Positions 11,038-42,831 of a stretch of 64,000 bases of DNA are shown here, piece by piece. The stretch is taken from assembly GCA_021613335.1 (NCBI GenBank), contig JAJTWR010000272.1, positions 1,227,501 to 1,291,500 of the forward strand, written 5' to 3'. Below the pieces are notes generated by a model. That model made no database searches. It was given only the letters and a program-made list of their open reading frames with translations, and was not told the DNA's origin. Each line of letters starts with the position of its first letter. The first letter of the stretch is position 1. Origin of the DNA: Whitmania pigra. Lineage: Eukaryota > Annelida > Clitellata > Hirudinida > Haemopidae. A program made the position numbers and the translations under genes.

Positions 11038-12682
11038 AATGAAAAAAATCAACGTCAAAAACGTTGGAGTTGTGTGAATAATTCCTGAACTTTGGTTCAA
11101 AGGACTGCACTGAGACCCGACACCCCTTGCCCCAGAAATGGATCGTTCGTTGGATTAATAACAATTAAATCCATCAGCTCGATCCATTTTCCTAACTTTT
11201 CCATGACTAACTGCCGGACATTTGTCTCGGTATAGTGCACTGGTTCTGAAAGGAAAACTCGCGTCACAGGAATGATGAATTACGGCTGATGACGATGACG
11301 ACGATGATGGTGGCTATGATGACGATGACCAGATGCCGATGCAAATATTTCCATCTGATGTTACAGCTGTTCGTCACAATTGAAGACAAGAAAAGCTGCT
11401 AAAGTAATAATTTCTTACTTTTAACGATTCAAATGAATCATTGAGGATGAGTGGGGTAAAAAAATCACCATCATCATCGTCACCATCATCATTATCATCG
11501 TCATCATCATCGTCGTAGACGTCATCCTCATGACTGCTGTATCACGTGACTCACCAGCATAGATCGGTCAGGATGAGCATGCTAAGCATAGGTTTGTCAC
11601 AATTAAACGAAACTTCGATGAGTACACGAGTCTGTGATGATGATGGTGGTGATGATGATAATGATGATGATGATATTTCTGAAGCATCATCCGTCCATCT
11701 GCCCGCCCAACTCAAATTCTCCCCATTTATCCACCCATCTTCCACTTCCTGGAAGGCATTACAGGGGGGCTATAAAAAGCAAAGCCATCTTTTACAGGCA
11801 ACGCTGATGAAATCTATTCAGAGATTTGATATTTTTTCCTTTATAAATCCACAAAAAATGCCAAACCTTTTAGGAGCGAAGACAAGACAAACGAAATAAT
11901 TCGGAACTTAAAATCTTGCGAAGACTTTCAGAACTTTCCCTTAATTTGATTGGATGATGTTCGCATGTTAATTCCTTTCGACAAATCCCGTTTCGTTTCG
12001 CTCGGGGCTCAAGGAGCGTGCCCTCGGATTAGAGGAAGAGCCACTAATGCAATGCTAAGCATTATCATTCTTCTAAATTGAATTATAATCTTCATTAATT
12101 GTAGGGGTGATAGCGAAAATGGTGATGGTGGTGATAATGATGGCATTACTGAAATGTAAAACATTTGTGTGCAAACATTAGTTTGTGTTCGTTTCTATTT
12201 TGGAACGTCCTCGAAATAAATATTTGCAAAAATGATATTTATATTTAAAATATCAATTACGTTTAAGCATCAATTTCCAAACTCGCAAATATATTTAATG
12301 TTTTGGTATTTATTCGCTTAATAAACCAATTTTTATTCCCGTGTCATTCTCTTTTTTTAGTCAAAGTCATGTTTACATTCCCAATTTATTTTTCGTAATA
12401 ATATTTAATTTCTCATTTTAAAATTCCAATAAACGCAAACTATTAAGCGATGAAGACTACTTATGCAACTTAGTCGCCAAACCTGAAAACCGCAGTTGTA
12501 GTGAAGTATTCACGTCGGGTCACCAATGAAGTATTTTTGCAGTTTTTTGACAGAACCAGGCTAATACTTGACTTTATTCGAAATTACAATCGGTATCGCT
12601 CATGAACGGATTAACGACGATAATGAAGTATCACCGCGGTAAACTAGTATACCAAAACAAAAGATCCTTAGTAGGGCTGTGC

Positions 12683-12760
12683 AGTCACTACAGTATTTAT
12701 TTATTTATTTGATTATAGTTCTTTACATAACTGAGATGATTTGGACTAGTCACTACAGTA
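12683..12760. mobile_element. Short AAAT-tailed retroposon fragment with 13-bp target-site duplication
   Basis: AGTCACTACAGTA occurs at 12683-12695 and again at 12748-12760. The 52 bases between them start with (TTTA)n and continue into a conserved core (GATTATAGTTCTTTACATAA, then CTGAGATGATTTGGACT). This is a 5'-truncated, tailed retrotransposon copy, inserted so that the tail is read as TTTA on the plus strand. Related cores occur at 35800, 46046 and 49212. Confidence 0.85.
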
Positions 12761-13729
12761 GTTTCTAGTGGCTATTTATAGATGGTATACAAGTGGACGG
12801 ATGTTCCCGATATTGGCCGGGGTATACGAAGGACCGTCCTGAACACCTAGTTATGAAATGGACGTTAAAAACCACTAACCACCAACTAACCACCCGATAT
12901 TGTTATCTTCGAAATTGAAGCTGCAGAAGCACTCTCGACAGGCTGAAATTGTCCTTATCCACTCAACTTTTAAAATTAATTTTAATTGAAACAAAAGCTC
13001 CCCTTTTAATCGAACCTATTACTGGATTAAAATCCCGCGAATCGATCAATGAATTAAAAATATTTAGAGCAAATCGAGGCTTGTTTTTCCTAAAAATCTT
13101 CCTCAGTGCCCTCTTGGGTGAAGAACAAAATCCTCAAAAAAACATACCCTTCTCTCGCCCATTAACTTCACTCCGTAAACTAATTAATTAATTAATAGAC
13201 TATCATAAATTATTACATAATTAGTCAATTCCTCACATGCGACGCTTCTGAAGCACACTTCAGCAACGGAAAAAGTCAAATCTCCCAGGCAGTCTAAAAT
13301 ACTAGTCGTCAAAACATCGAGTAAGGACAAAAATAACAAATTGAACAAAATCTTCTAGAAATATCGACGCATCTATCGGCCAAAGACGAGGAATCGGCAA
13401 ACAGAAAGGAAGGAAAGAAATAGCTGTAGGGAGATGTGCTGTTTTCGTGATTTAAAAGGTAAAATATGATCGGCAAACACCGATGATGATTGTGATGTTG
13501 CAAGGTAACGTGAACACTGAAAATATACTTCTGCTCGTAAAAGATGATGATGATGATGATCGAGGTGAGGAGCATCACATGTTCCACCAATGGACACTAG
13601 TGCGTGTGCGTGGATGTGAGAACAAAAGAGATGAGTATGAATGATGAGCAGAGTAGCACGTACATTGGATCAAGTGATGGTGTTAGCAAGACTATCAACA
13701 AAGGCACGGCATATCTCCGAATAATAAAA

Positions 13730-13769
<40 letters not shown>

Positions 13770-13785
13770 TAATAATAATAATAAT

Positions 13786-14072
13786 CGTTAAATTAACAAT
13801 ATTTGCTAACTGTAATAACAGTCAAGTTTCAATAGAACAATGTCTTGAGCCTCATGTAAACTAGCAATACAGGGAGCGCCATATAAAGCCAACATAACCA
13901 TTTGTCATTGAGCTACAAAAGTGGACAAAAATTAGTTTTAAAAAATAGTATGATAAGACTAATAATTATAATATGTTTTAGTGAAATAAGCTAACCAATT
14001 GATCTGTATGGGAATAATAACAAAAACAATAACAATAATAGTATAGTAATAATAATAGTAATAATAATAATG

Positions 14073-14120
<48 letters not shown>

Positions 14121-14147
14121 TAATAATAATAATAATAATAATAAAAC

Positions 14148-14191
<44 letters not shown>

Positions 14192-14477
14192 TAATAATAA
14201 TAATAATCGTTAAATTAACAATATTTGCTAACTGTAATAACAGTCAAGTTTCAATAGAACAATGTCTTGAGCCTCATGTAAACTAGCAATACAGGGAGCG
14301 CCATATAAAGCCAACATAACCATTTGTCATTGAGCTACAAAAGTGGACAAAAATTAGTTTTAAAAAATAGTATGATAAGACTAATAATTATAATATGTTT
14401 TAGTGAAATAAGCTAACCAATTGATCTGTATGGGAATAATAACAAAAACAATAACAATAATAGTATAGTAATAATAA
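13786..14477. repeat. Perfect tandem duplication, about 270 bp unique core, 422-bp offset
   Basis: The segment 13786-14055 (starting CGTTAAATTAACAATATTTG) recurs at 14208-14477 with no difference that I can see, and the flanking (TAA)n arrays are also duplicated. Either a very recent duplication or an assembly artefact seeded by the TAA arrays. Confidence 0.9.
14040..14206. repeat. (TAA)n microsatellite array
   Basis: TAA triplets with AAC interruptions between the two duplicate cores. A further array follows at 14486-14580. Confidence 0.9.
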
Positions 14478-14509
14478 TAATGATAATAATAATAATAATG
14501 ATAATAATG

Positions 14510-14582
<73 letters not shown>

Positions 14583-15336
14583 CAGTGAAAACTGCAGAAT
14601 AGCCAGCCTGACAGCTCGTGAGGGTGCAAATATGAAACTATAATGATCACAAATACGTGCACTGATACAGCACGATAATCAAAGGTGGTAAGGGTTACGA
14701 TCGCAAGTTTTGAATCACAGAGAACCGTAGCAACAAGACACGTCGGTAGATTTCCTTTAGAACTTCCAAACAAATGAAAAAAACACGGAGCGGCCGGCCG
14801 AGTTTCGAAAGTCAGGCCTCCGGGTCGAATGCATGCATGCATCAGCACGTGTCAGATCAATCGTAAGTCCGGCACGTAATGATGTAGATGATTTCAATGC
14901 CTACCAAAAGAATGCCTACGAATGCCACGTCATATTCTTTAAAGGAAGGTCACAAGGTTGTGTGGAAATGACACTTATTTAACCACCACCATCATCATCA
15001 CCATCATCATCACGACTCCCATCATCATCACCATCATCATTATCATCATCACCGCTATCACCATCGTTATATCAACTAAATCAACTAAATAGGCACAGTC
15101 AGAAAGATGAAAAGCTACACTGACAAAACGAGTAATCACTATCATCACTATCATCACAGCCATCATTATCATCACTCAATTGATTCATATGGAAGAGGCC
15201 TGGGTTAAAAAACGTCTTGAAAGAAAACAAACAAAAGTGGGTATTTCAAACATTCCCCATGAATTGACGTCTGCAATGAAAAATATATGCAAATATATGC
15301 AAATATGCAATTCACCACACGCACGCACGCACGTAT

Positions 15337-15355
15337 ATCTCTATATGTATATATG

Positions 15356-15390
<35 letters not shown>
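15337..15390. repeat. TATG/TA simple repeat
   Basis: TATGTATA units passing into a pure (TA)n run. Confidence 0.9.
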
Positions 15391-15758
15391 CATGAGGTCA
15401 CTTATAATTTATAATTTCGGCTGAGAAACTCAAAACAACGGTACACAGTATAAACCTGACGATTACCAGATTATAATTATAATTACTAGTATTGACAACA
15501 ATAGCCATAAAAATGATTATAATAGAAATTACCACAATATTTTTAGTAATAATAAATAGAAGCACCTCGTTAATGTAATAAATAGAAGTATTCCATCGTC
15601 GACTTATGTACAAGCGATCGATTGGTTCGTAGTGAAGGAACGAAGGGTCGGCCATTAACAGAGACGACATTCCTCGTGGGTCTGCAGATACAAATTCTGG
15701 TACTTCTCCTTCGAGGAAAAGCCATCGGGATGCAAATGAAAACAAATTGCAAGGAATT

Positions 15759-35036
<19,278 letters not shown>

Positions 35037-35296
35037 ATTGCACAACACTCCACTTGTTTAGTAGGAAAGATTTAATCTTCTCCAAGTTCCTTCATTCCTT
35101 CTTGAAGTTTCCTAAAAAATAGTTTTGCATCATTGTCGCGTTTCATTTTGAAATTTTCATCGCAAATGTCAATATTTCATTAAATAAGTGACTTTAATCA
35201 CTAATAATGTTGGTCAACTAGAGACAGTAAATTAATGGCAACATGTGAAACAAATGAAAACTTTTAAGAAGCATCTTCTCATTTTTCCCCAAGCAC

Positions 35297-35436
35297 CATT
35301 TCATTTGACATCGCACGTACATTTCGTTTGACATCGCACGTACATTTCGTTTGACATCGCACGTACATTTCATTTGACATCGCACGTACATTTCATTTGA
35401 TATCGCACGTACATTTCATTTGACATCACACGTACA
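35297..35436. repeat. 23-bp minisatellite, six copies
   Basis: The unit is CATTTCATTTGACATCGCAC followed by GTA. It lies just upstream of the proposed p160 first exon. Confidence 0.93.
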
Positions 35437-35788
35437 AAGAAGACTGGCTGGAAAATACAGCCTGTAGCATCAGAAGCAATCAAATAGCCAACGCGTGCAA
35501 TGAAAATGAAGAGATTTTGAAAATGACAAATTATTAAATTAGGTATCTTTAAATGTCAGAAGGCAAATGACCTAACTTTTATTTTATAAAATTATGATGA
35601 ATACAATATCGACCTATCAATCTTTTTGACCCTTATGACCTAACTTTTATTATATAAAATTAAGATGAATACAATGTACGTGTTAGTCGCCATTGGTCGC
35701 GTCGAAAGAAGACTTAAATATGCATTCACAAGCCGAAATGTTCTTCCGAGCATTTTAAACAATCTTAAATATAAATATAAATGCAAAT

Positions 35789-35871
35789 AGATGACGAGCA
35801 AAGTCCAAATCATCCTAGTTATGCAACGGACTTTAACCAAATAAGTAAATAAATAAATAAAGATGAGGAGC
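35789..35871. mobile_element. AAAT-tailed retroposon fragment
   Basis: The core, AAGTCCAAATCATCCTAGTT then ATGCAACGGAC, is the reverse complement of the 12.7-kb copy and ends in (AAAT)n. AGATGACGAGC at 35789-35799 and AGATGAGGAGC at 35861-35871 look like an 11-bp target-site duplication with one mismatch. Confidence 0.75.
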
Positions 35872-37216
35872 GTGTTTTGCAATTCACACGACAATTCACA
35901 ATCCACCGAGGATTCATAATTCAGCGTGCATTCACAAGGTGCATCAGGGAAAGACAGGAAATTATTCCTGAGAGCTTGGCGCCATTCTCGTTAAACACTT
36001 GTTAGAGGAGCAGGGATGCGCTCAGATATATGCACAGATATGGCCAATCGCTGAATATTTTCAAGGTAGGTGGTCTTATGCGACCGAAACGTGAGAAAAT
36101 AAAGCAAATTATTGTCCAAGCCACAGCTAGTTGTACGAACATGAACATATCGATAGAACATTATCATCGTTATTAATTCATTATCTTTGCTATCGTTGAT
36201 ATTATTATTACCACCATCACGACCATCACCGTCATCATCGTCACCATCACTATTATCATCGCGAGGATGTCCTCGCGAGTCGAGCATTTTGTACAACAAC
36301 AACTATAGGGCATTGAAATTGAGTACTGAGAAAGTGAAGTCTCCATTAATGAGTTATTACATGAGTTAGTTACTCGGCAAGCCAATGGCAAGTTGCTTTC
36401 TTTCTTTGGATTCATTCTGTTAGATTGTCGTCCACGAAAATTCACAAGAAATCCATTCCGAAAGGCGCGAAAAACTTGTAAATGCACTGGAAATTCATTA
36501 ACGCCATGCAACGTGGAACTTTTTAACAGGAAATGGTGGAAAGAGCCATAAACTTGCTCTTAACTTGAAACAACTCGCATCATCAATGGATGAAGCGCAA
36601 AATCCAAGGCTCTTACAAGCAGAAAAACTGGAGCATGGAAAGACAGGTGCGAAACCACTCATTCAGGTGTAATTCTGTACAGCTGCTGCACACGCCCATA
36701 ATAAAAAAAAATACAGACAACGTAAATAATAATAATAATATGATTACGGTACGATTTGACATCATTTTGTATCGTTAAAATCACGATAAAAGTAAGTCAC
36801 GGGAATGCACGCATAAAGCAATAACGATCGACAGCCAATGACCAACGGCTGAATTTGAGAGAACGAACAAACATTAACGTTAATAATATAATTGGTGTTA
36901 ATAATATAATTGGTGTTAATAATATAATAGGAGATAGAATTAAAAGCACAACCACGTAATAATAAGAATAACCATTCAGCAGGCAGACATTTTATCTCTT
37001 CCACATATTCCCTTCCACGCTTCGCTTGGAAAACAGGAGAGAATTCCATAGGAAAGGCTTCCTTATCGGTCAGACTTATGGATTGCCATCGTTATGATAG
37101 TAGTCGTTGTTGCTTTAGACGTATTATTTAGACGTTGCAGATGCAAGAGGATCTCGTCACTTCCAAGGATAAAAAGTAAATACAATTGTAAACAAGGACG
37201 TCGATTGTCTGCCAGT

Positions 37217-37293
37217 TTGGTCCTAATTGGTCCCAATTGATCTTAATTGATCTTAACTGATCTTAATTGATCTTAACTGGTCCTAATTGATCA
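37217..37293. repeat. 10-bp TTGATCTTAA-type repeat
   Basis: Seven to eight copies of AATTGATCTT or AACTGATCTT variants. Confidence 0.85.
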
Positions 37294-37497
37294 GCATCAT
37301 GCAATACTTTCCTGGCGAGACTTGCTTCCAAATAGAAAGACGAAAAAGTAGAATAAAGAAGAACAAAACGCACCACCATTACAACCGGTGCAATCGACCA
37401 AATCACTCTCACGTATAAAGCATAAGGTTTGCTTACAACTAAACCTTATAAATCTTCCGTTAAACATTCCTATAGCATCATCGTCATCATCGATTAT

Positions 37498-37660
<163 letters not shown>

Positions 37661-40600
37661 TATTAAGTCTCGAATTTCCAAAGTAGAACTGAAACCGTTT
37701 GGAGATGCACTTTAAGTGCGAATGAATCCAAAAGAAGGAAAATAGGATGAAAGTAAAAGAAATGATTTGAAAAGTAAAGATGGATCGAAAGACTGAGTAA
37801 AGAAAGAAACTCGAGGAATAAACGTTTGAAAGCAGAGCACACATGTAGACGGATGACAAACTGAGAATTCACGATGAACGCCGCTGAGGGGAAGAGGCCT
37901 GAAGAATGATTTATTTACTCACGCACGAGTACAAACATATTTTACTCTAAGCAATTCAGTGTTTGCATGACAGCAACAAATAAATATCGAAGAAATCATG
38001 GAATTGTGAAATTTAATGCACTTTTAAAGATCTGAGGAAAAGATAAACAAGTCTTACTTCGCTATCCTTTTTGGTAAAACATTCATTCAAACTTCCACAT
38101 ATATTTCATAGTTGAAGAAGAGCTCACAAGTACTGAGAATTTATTGCAATAGAAGAGATGGAGCTTCATGAAAATTAAATTAATCGTTACTTATATCAAC
38201 AATAATAATAATAATGATAATAATAGCAATTATTACCATCAATACTGCTGCTACCATTCTATCCTTGAAGTCTAACATGAAAAATAAATACCAAGTCGTC
38301 TGTCATTATGCAATTGAGACACACTTCAAAATATTAACGATCTTGCGAGAAAATAGCGAATGATAATTGCGAATATTGGATGAATTAGATTCGAGGCACG
38401 ATGTGAATGGACGAGCAATGTGAATGGACAAACAATGTGAACGGTCAAACGATATGAATGGATAAATTGATAACTCCCACGAAGAAAGACAGGATCTTCT
38501 GCTCGAAAGCAACAAATTCTTGCAGCTGATTTCAGCTATTATTTCATTGCTTATTTTAACCTTGAAATGACAGAGTCGTACCTACTCGCGATGTAGTTCT
38601 TAAAATTATAAATAAATAAATAAATAAATAATAGTAAATGAAATTTCATGTTTCCGGATAAGCTTCTTCTGCAGAATGAAATTTCACGATTCATGGCATC
38701 CCAGGTCACTGGCGAGATATTAATGTTCAGAGAGTGCATATTCTTTTGAACCTAATAAAAATAGATTGAAAGTAAATTAGTTAGCTAAATGATTCCGATA
38801 CATAACTTATGTGTGGCAGTCTCGTGAATGAGCCACGATGAAGTTGCAGTTGCAGTTGCAGTAGTAGCAGCCAAGAAGGTGAACTGAACTGAACTGATTT
38901 ATTAGATTTACAGTCATTTAAGTTCTTGGCTCTTGCAGTAATCATCTCTCTGCAGCTCAAAGAACTTTATTAAAGGATGAAGTTTGTGAACATCAAGAAT
39001 TATTGTACATTCCGTCATGTCAGTCGATCGAATGCCATTAGCTCCTACGTTGCAATCGATGTAAATTGTCATCGGTTAAGATGAGATGACAAAACTTACT
39101 TATGAGATCGTTCGTACATGCGTTGAATGCTTCAATCAAGTACATACATTCGATGAATTTATTCCGGATTCCTGCTCAATTCTTGAGAATTAATGAGAAG
39201 GACTTCTTGCAGCGAGATTCGCAATGCCGCGCCTTTTCTAATTTCCTTTCCGACTCCGGAGGTCTGCTGAAATCTTATCTTTTCAGAGGCACCTTCTTCG
39301 AATGAAAATAATGTCCCCATCCAATTCATACATCCCACGATCCATCTGTCGGCTCGTCTATTGAACTGTTATCCATTCATTACGAATCGATGCATTAGAT
39401 GTTCAACAGAGGCTTCAAAACAAGGAAAGCATTGTCTTTTAAGACCAATGTCACCAATGGTCTTGAAGGAAAACATTGTAATTGTCTCATAAATATAAGA
39501 ATACAAGATTGCTTCTTGTCATTTGTTAAATTTTCCATAAAACAAATCGAATCTTTTGTTCCAATAAGACCCTCCTGCTTAGAACTTGCCTGATGGGTGG
39601 TCTCAAAAACCTCCTGGAAAAATTAGCTTCAAGATCAGATACCATTAACAAGCCGTTAATAGCGCAGATGAACAGGAAATGAACATAATCACAACTATTA
39701 TTACATAATTATTAATATTATTACATTATTATTATATTATTATTATTACATAAAAATATTCACAAGACTCTTAAGAAGAAAGCATGTCCCAAAAATAGCC
39801 GTGAACGTAGAAGGAAAGTTTATCCACAGTCGATCTATTGCTTAAAATAATGATCAGAAAATTTTAAAAAATTAAAAAAAAATTATCTGGAGTAATTGCA
39901 AAATATTACACAGCATAATACATATACCTAACATAGTATTCTCTTATTGCATTGCTTTTTTCACAGGATAAGTTTGCTTAGCATAATAATCCTTGTCATT
40001 AGCTCCTGCAGCTCGAAACATAAATATTTGCTGCACTTGTTATAATAACGTCATGACAAATAGAGAATTTCATAACTTTTAAAATTTCATAAATTTTAAA
40101 ATTTAATATTTTTGAAATTATTTGTATTAAAATAAATAATTTTTAAATTAAATTACTCATAATGGCAATTTTATAGGCCCTACTTACATCAAACTTACAC
40201 CGTCAAGAAAAAGCTTTAATCATTTGAATGATTTTGAAGATCAAAAGTAAAGTTTATTGATGATGATGATGATTATTATTAATATAATTATTATTATTAT
40301 TTATTATTACTATTATTACATGTTAAACATGGGTGATGGGATTGAGGTCAACACCTGCTTGTATGAGAATAAACAAATGACTTCATCGATGCGAAGAAGT
40401 AGTAGTAGTAGTAGCAGTAGTAGTAGGTTGTCGTTAAGCAAGTCGATATGAGAAAAAAGTTTGTCAACGGCAACGCGTTGAGAAAATGTTATGTTTACGT
40501 TAACTAATTTGTTAAGAACTGCCAAAGGAACGACAACTTGAAAGTGGAATGTTAAATATGTTCGAAACATTTTCACTTCTAAAACATACGCACGAGTCTG

Positions 40601-40786
40601 CTTGACTGGATAAATAAATGAATGACTCACTTTAAGCTTTAACCGTTGGGGTTTAATTATAATAAATTAGAAACAAAATATTCAAGTTGTGCAAATAGAA
40701 GCCATTAAGTTGAAGCGCAATCGTAAGTCGTAGGCATATTGCAGGTGCTAATTTTGACAAACTGAGAAGCTTCTTAGCTAGCTTCT

Positions 40787-40855
40787 ATAATATATATATA
40801 ATATAATATATATATAATATATATAATATATAATATATATAATATATATATTCTA
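40787..40855. repeat. TA-rich simple repeat
   Basis: Near-pure TA with AATATA phase slips; self-complementary. Confidence 0.9.
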
Positions 40856-41075
40856 CAATGTGGTCTTGAAAGAACAACGTACAACGTACAACGTGCAACA
40901 TTAAGACCGAAGAGAGGAAAGACGAAATAGCAAAAGGGAAACAAAAAATAACACCTTCCTTAATTCCAAGCTTCAGTTTTTATTTCACCACTTCGTTATT
41001 AGCAATTACTCCAACGATTCATGTCTAGTTGACCGAAGTCAATATTCAAGGTTAACATAACTTGGTCTAGGCAAC

Positions 41076-41265
41076 TTATAAACTCTATAAACTCATAAAC
41101 CATAAACTCTATAAACCACAAGTTATAAACCATAAACTCTATAAACTCATAAACTCATAAACTCTATAAACCACAAGTTATAAACCATAAACTCTATAAA
41201 CTATATAAACTCATAAACTCTATAAACTCATAAACCACAAGTTATAAACCATAAACTCAACGAGG
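41076..41265. repeat. ATAAACTC/ATAAACC satellite
   Basis: Irregular tandem array of CATAAACTCTATAAAC and CACAAGTTATAAACC modules; several modules repeat as larger blocks. Confidence 0.85.
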
Positions 41266-42529
41266 CCGCAAAGCCAGCGAAAGTATGATTGTAAGCCAGC
41301 AGAGAAGTTTCGTTGAATTTGAATTGAAGACAAATTGGCAACAACACGTGGAAGCCAAGGAGAAGCAGCATGGATTTCCTCGTCCAGATGATGGTTTTTC
41401 ATCGCATTTTATTGCGTCACCAATGCATCGACAAATGCGGGCAGGCGAAATGCAGGGCGATAGAAAAAAAAACAAGACAGAAATAATAATACAAAAGAAT
41501 TAATAATACAAATGAATTAATAATACAAATGAATTAATAATACAAATGAATTGATACAAGCTCAAAGGTATTGTTAAAATAACCAGTACGGATGCTACTC
41601 GGAAGAGGATGGAAATTGCTTGACTCCATGGAATCGAAAAGGAGTCACGCAAATAACCAATTGCTAGAGGCAGCTTCATTGTGCCCGACATGCTATCGTT
41701 GATATTATTACCACCATCACATGCAACACTAATGCAATACAACCATTCCAGCATACCTACCTTAACACGACATGCTTGCTGAATACATATTTAATACATA
41801 TTTAATGCATATTTAATACATATTTAATGCAATGTCAATAACATATTTAGATAACGCACTTCTAATCTAGTTATTCGACGAAGGTGAATTTATAGCAACT
41901 ACTAAACGAGGCATCTCATTGCATGGCGTCTTGTTTGACATTGTTTACAAACTAAATTCTGGGTGGGCGTCAATATTTATAACTGGCTATGCAATCTTGG
42001 GCTGTCATGACAGCATGTCGTTATACGTAATATTATTAGCCGTATTATCCGTATTAAAATGATGAACGCATATGAATTGTGGAGGCAGCAAATGCAGAGA
42101 CGACATTACAGACGAGTTTTCTCGGAAGAGAGGACGTTGTGAGGAATCATTAAAACTCATGTCATTCATTTAAAACGTTTTCGTCCTCCAAAAGAATTTC
42201 GTTGATTTCTGAGTAACACATGGCTAGCTTATCTTGCTATCAAGTTGTTATTAAGCATTAATTATTATTATTATTTGTTAAAATCTTGATAATAGACGAT
42301 CTTACATCTCATAATTTCTTTTAACGCTCTCTCATCGTATCACATGTCTTTCATGCAGCATCATTTTGTGAAACATCATCGTCGTCCTCGTCATCATCGT
42401 CCTCCTCATCATCATCATCATCATCGTAATCACCATCATCACTGCTCATTGCATCTGCTATCGAAAACACGGCCCGTTGACATTTAACGCTACACTTCTT
42501 TGCACGTGCTCAGAGAGAAAACACTTCAG

Positions 42530-42606
42530 TGACGTCAGACGTCACGTGATGAGTGATTCTCGAATGGTATTCGAGCAGAGACGGGGAGAGAAGAAAAGTA
42601 TAAAAG
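42530..42606 (+). promoter_or_regulatory. CRE / E-box / TATA promoter-like cluster
   Basis: TGACGTCA (42530-42537, a consensus CRE) is followed at once by GACGTCACGTGA (42538-42549, a second CRE-like half and a CACGTG E-box). TATAAAAG sits at 42599-42606. The order and spacing resemble an inducible RNA polymerase II promoter, with transcription expected to start near 42630. Confidence 0.45.
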
Positions 42607-42696
42607 AGAGTGGCAAAGGAAGGTTGAAGATGTTTTTTTGATTTGCATGAAAAATCGACAACTTCAAGTCAGATTCCACTCTTGGAAAAGATCGAG

Positions 42697-42831
42697 ATGA
42701 CGACGAGCAAGGAATGGATGGTAAAAACCAGAGTGAAAAAAGTGTACGAAAGAAGATATAAAATCAAACTACGTACGACTCGAAGAAGTCGAATTGAAGA
42801 ATTAACAACATCTTCTAAACGATTCGACTGA
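42697..42831 (+). CDS. Candidate 44-residue basic micropeptide
   Basis: ATG at 42697, TGA at 42829. The peptide is strongly basic (segments VKTRVKKVYERRYKIKLRTT and RRSRIEEL). A 17-codon upstream ORF (42647-42700) ends so that its TGA overlaps this ATG as ATGA. The only support is the promoter-like cluster 90 bases upstream; it may be a chance ORF or the first part of an unseen spliced gene. Confidence 0.2.
   Translation: MTTSKEWMVKTRVKKVYERRYKIKLRTTRRSRIEELTTSSKRFD

Larger units (their letters stand above)
10202..15758. other. 3' flank and intergenic region between the ankyrin-CARD and p160 genes
   Basis: No gene supported. Contents: probable 3' untranslated region to about 11050, GAT/ATC runs (11285-11320, 11467-11520, 14982-15060, 15139-15176), a TATAAAAAG at 11770 with no convincing ORF after it, a 52-bp insertion with target-site duplication (12683-12760), a perfect tandem duplication (13786-14477) within (TAA)n arrays, and a TA/TATG run (15337-15390). 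The moderately GC-rich 15600-15750 probably belongs to the 3' untranslated region of the p160 gene. Confidence 0.6.

Noticed and set aside
11770..11899. TATA box at 11770 with a 28-codon ORF
   Set aside because: No supporting promoter elements or coding composition; the TATA match alone is weak in AT-rich DNA.
35087..35130. Short minus-strand exon (KLQEGMKELGED then stop) as the p160 basic region
   Set aside because: Good acceptor, but the frame ends in a stop, and the other frames do not resemble a basic helix.
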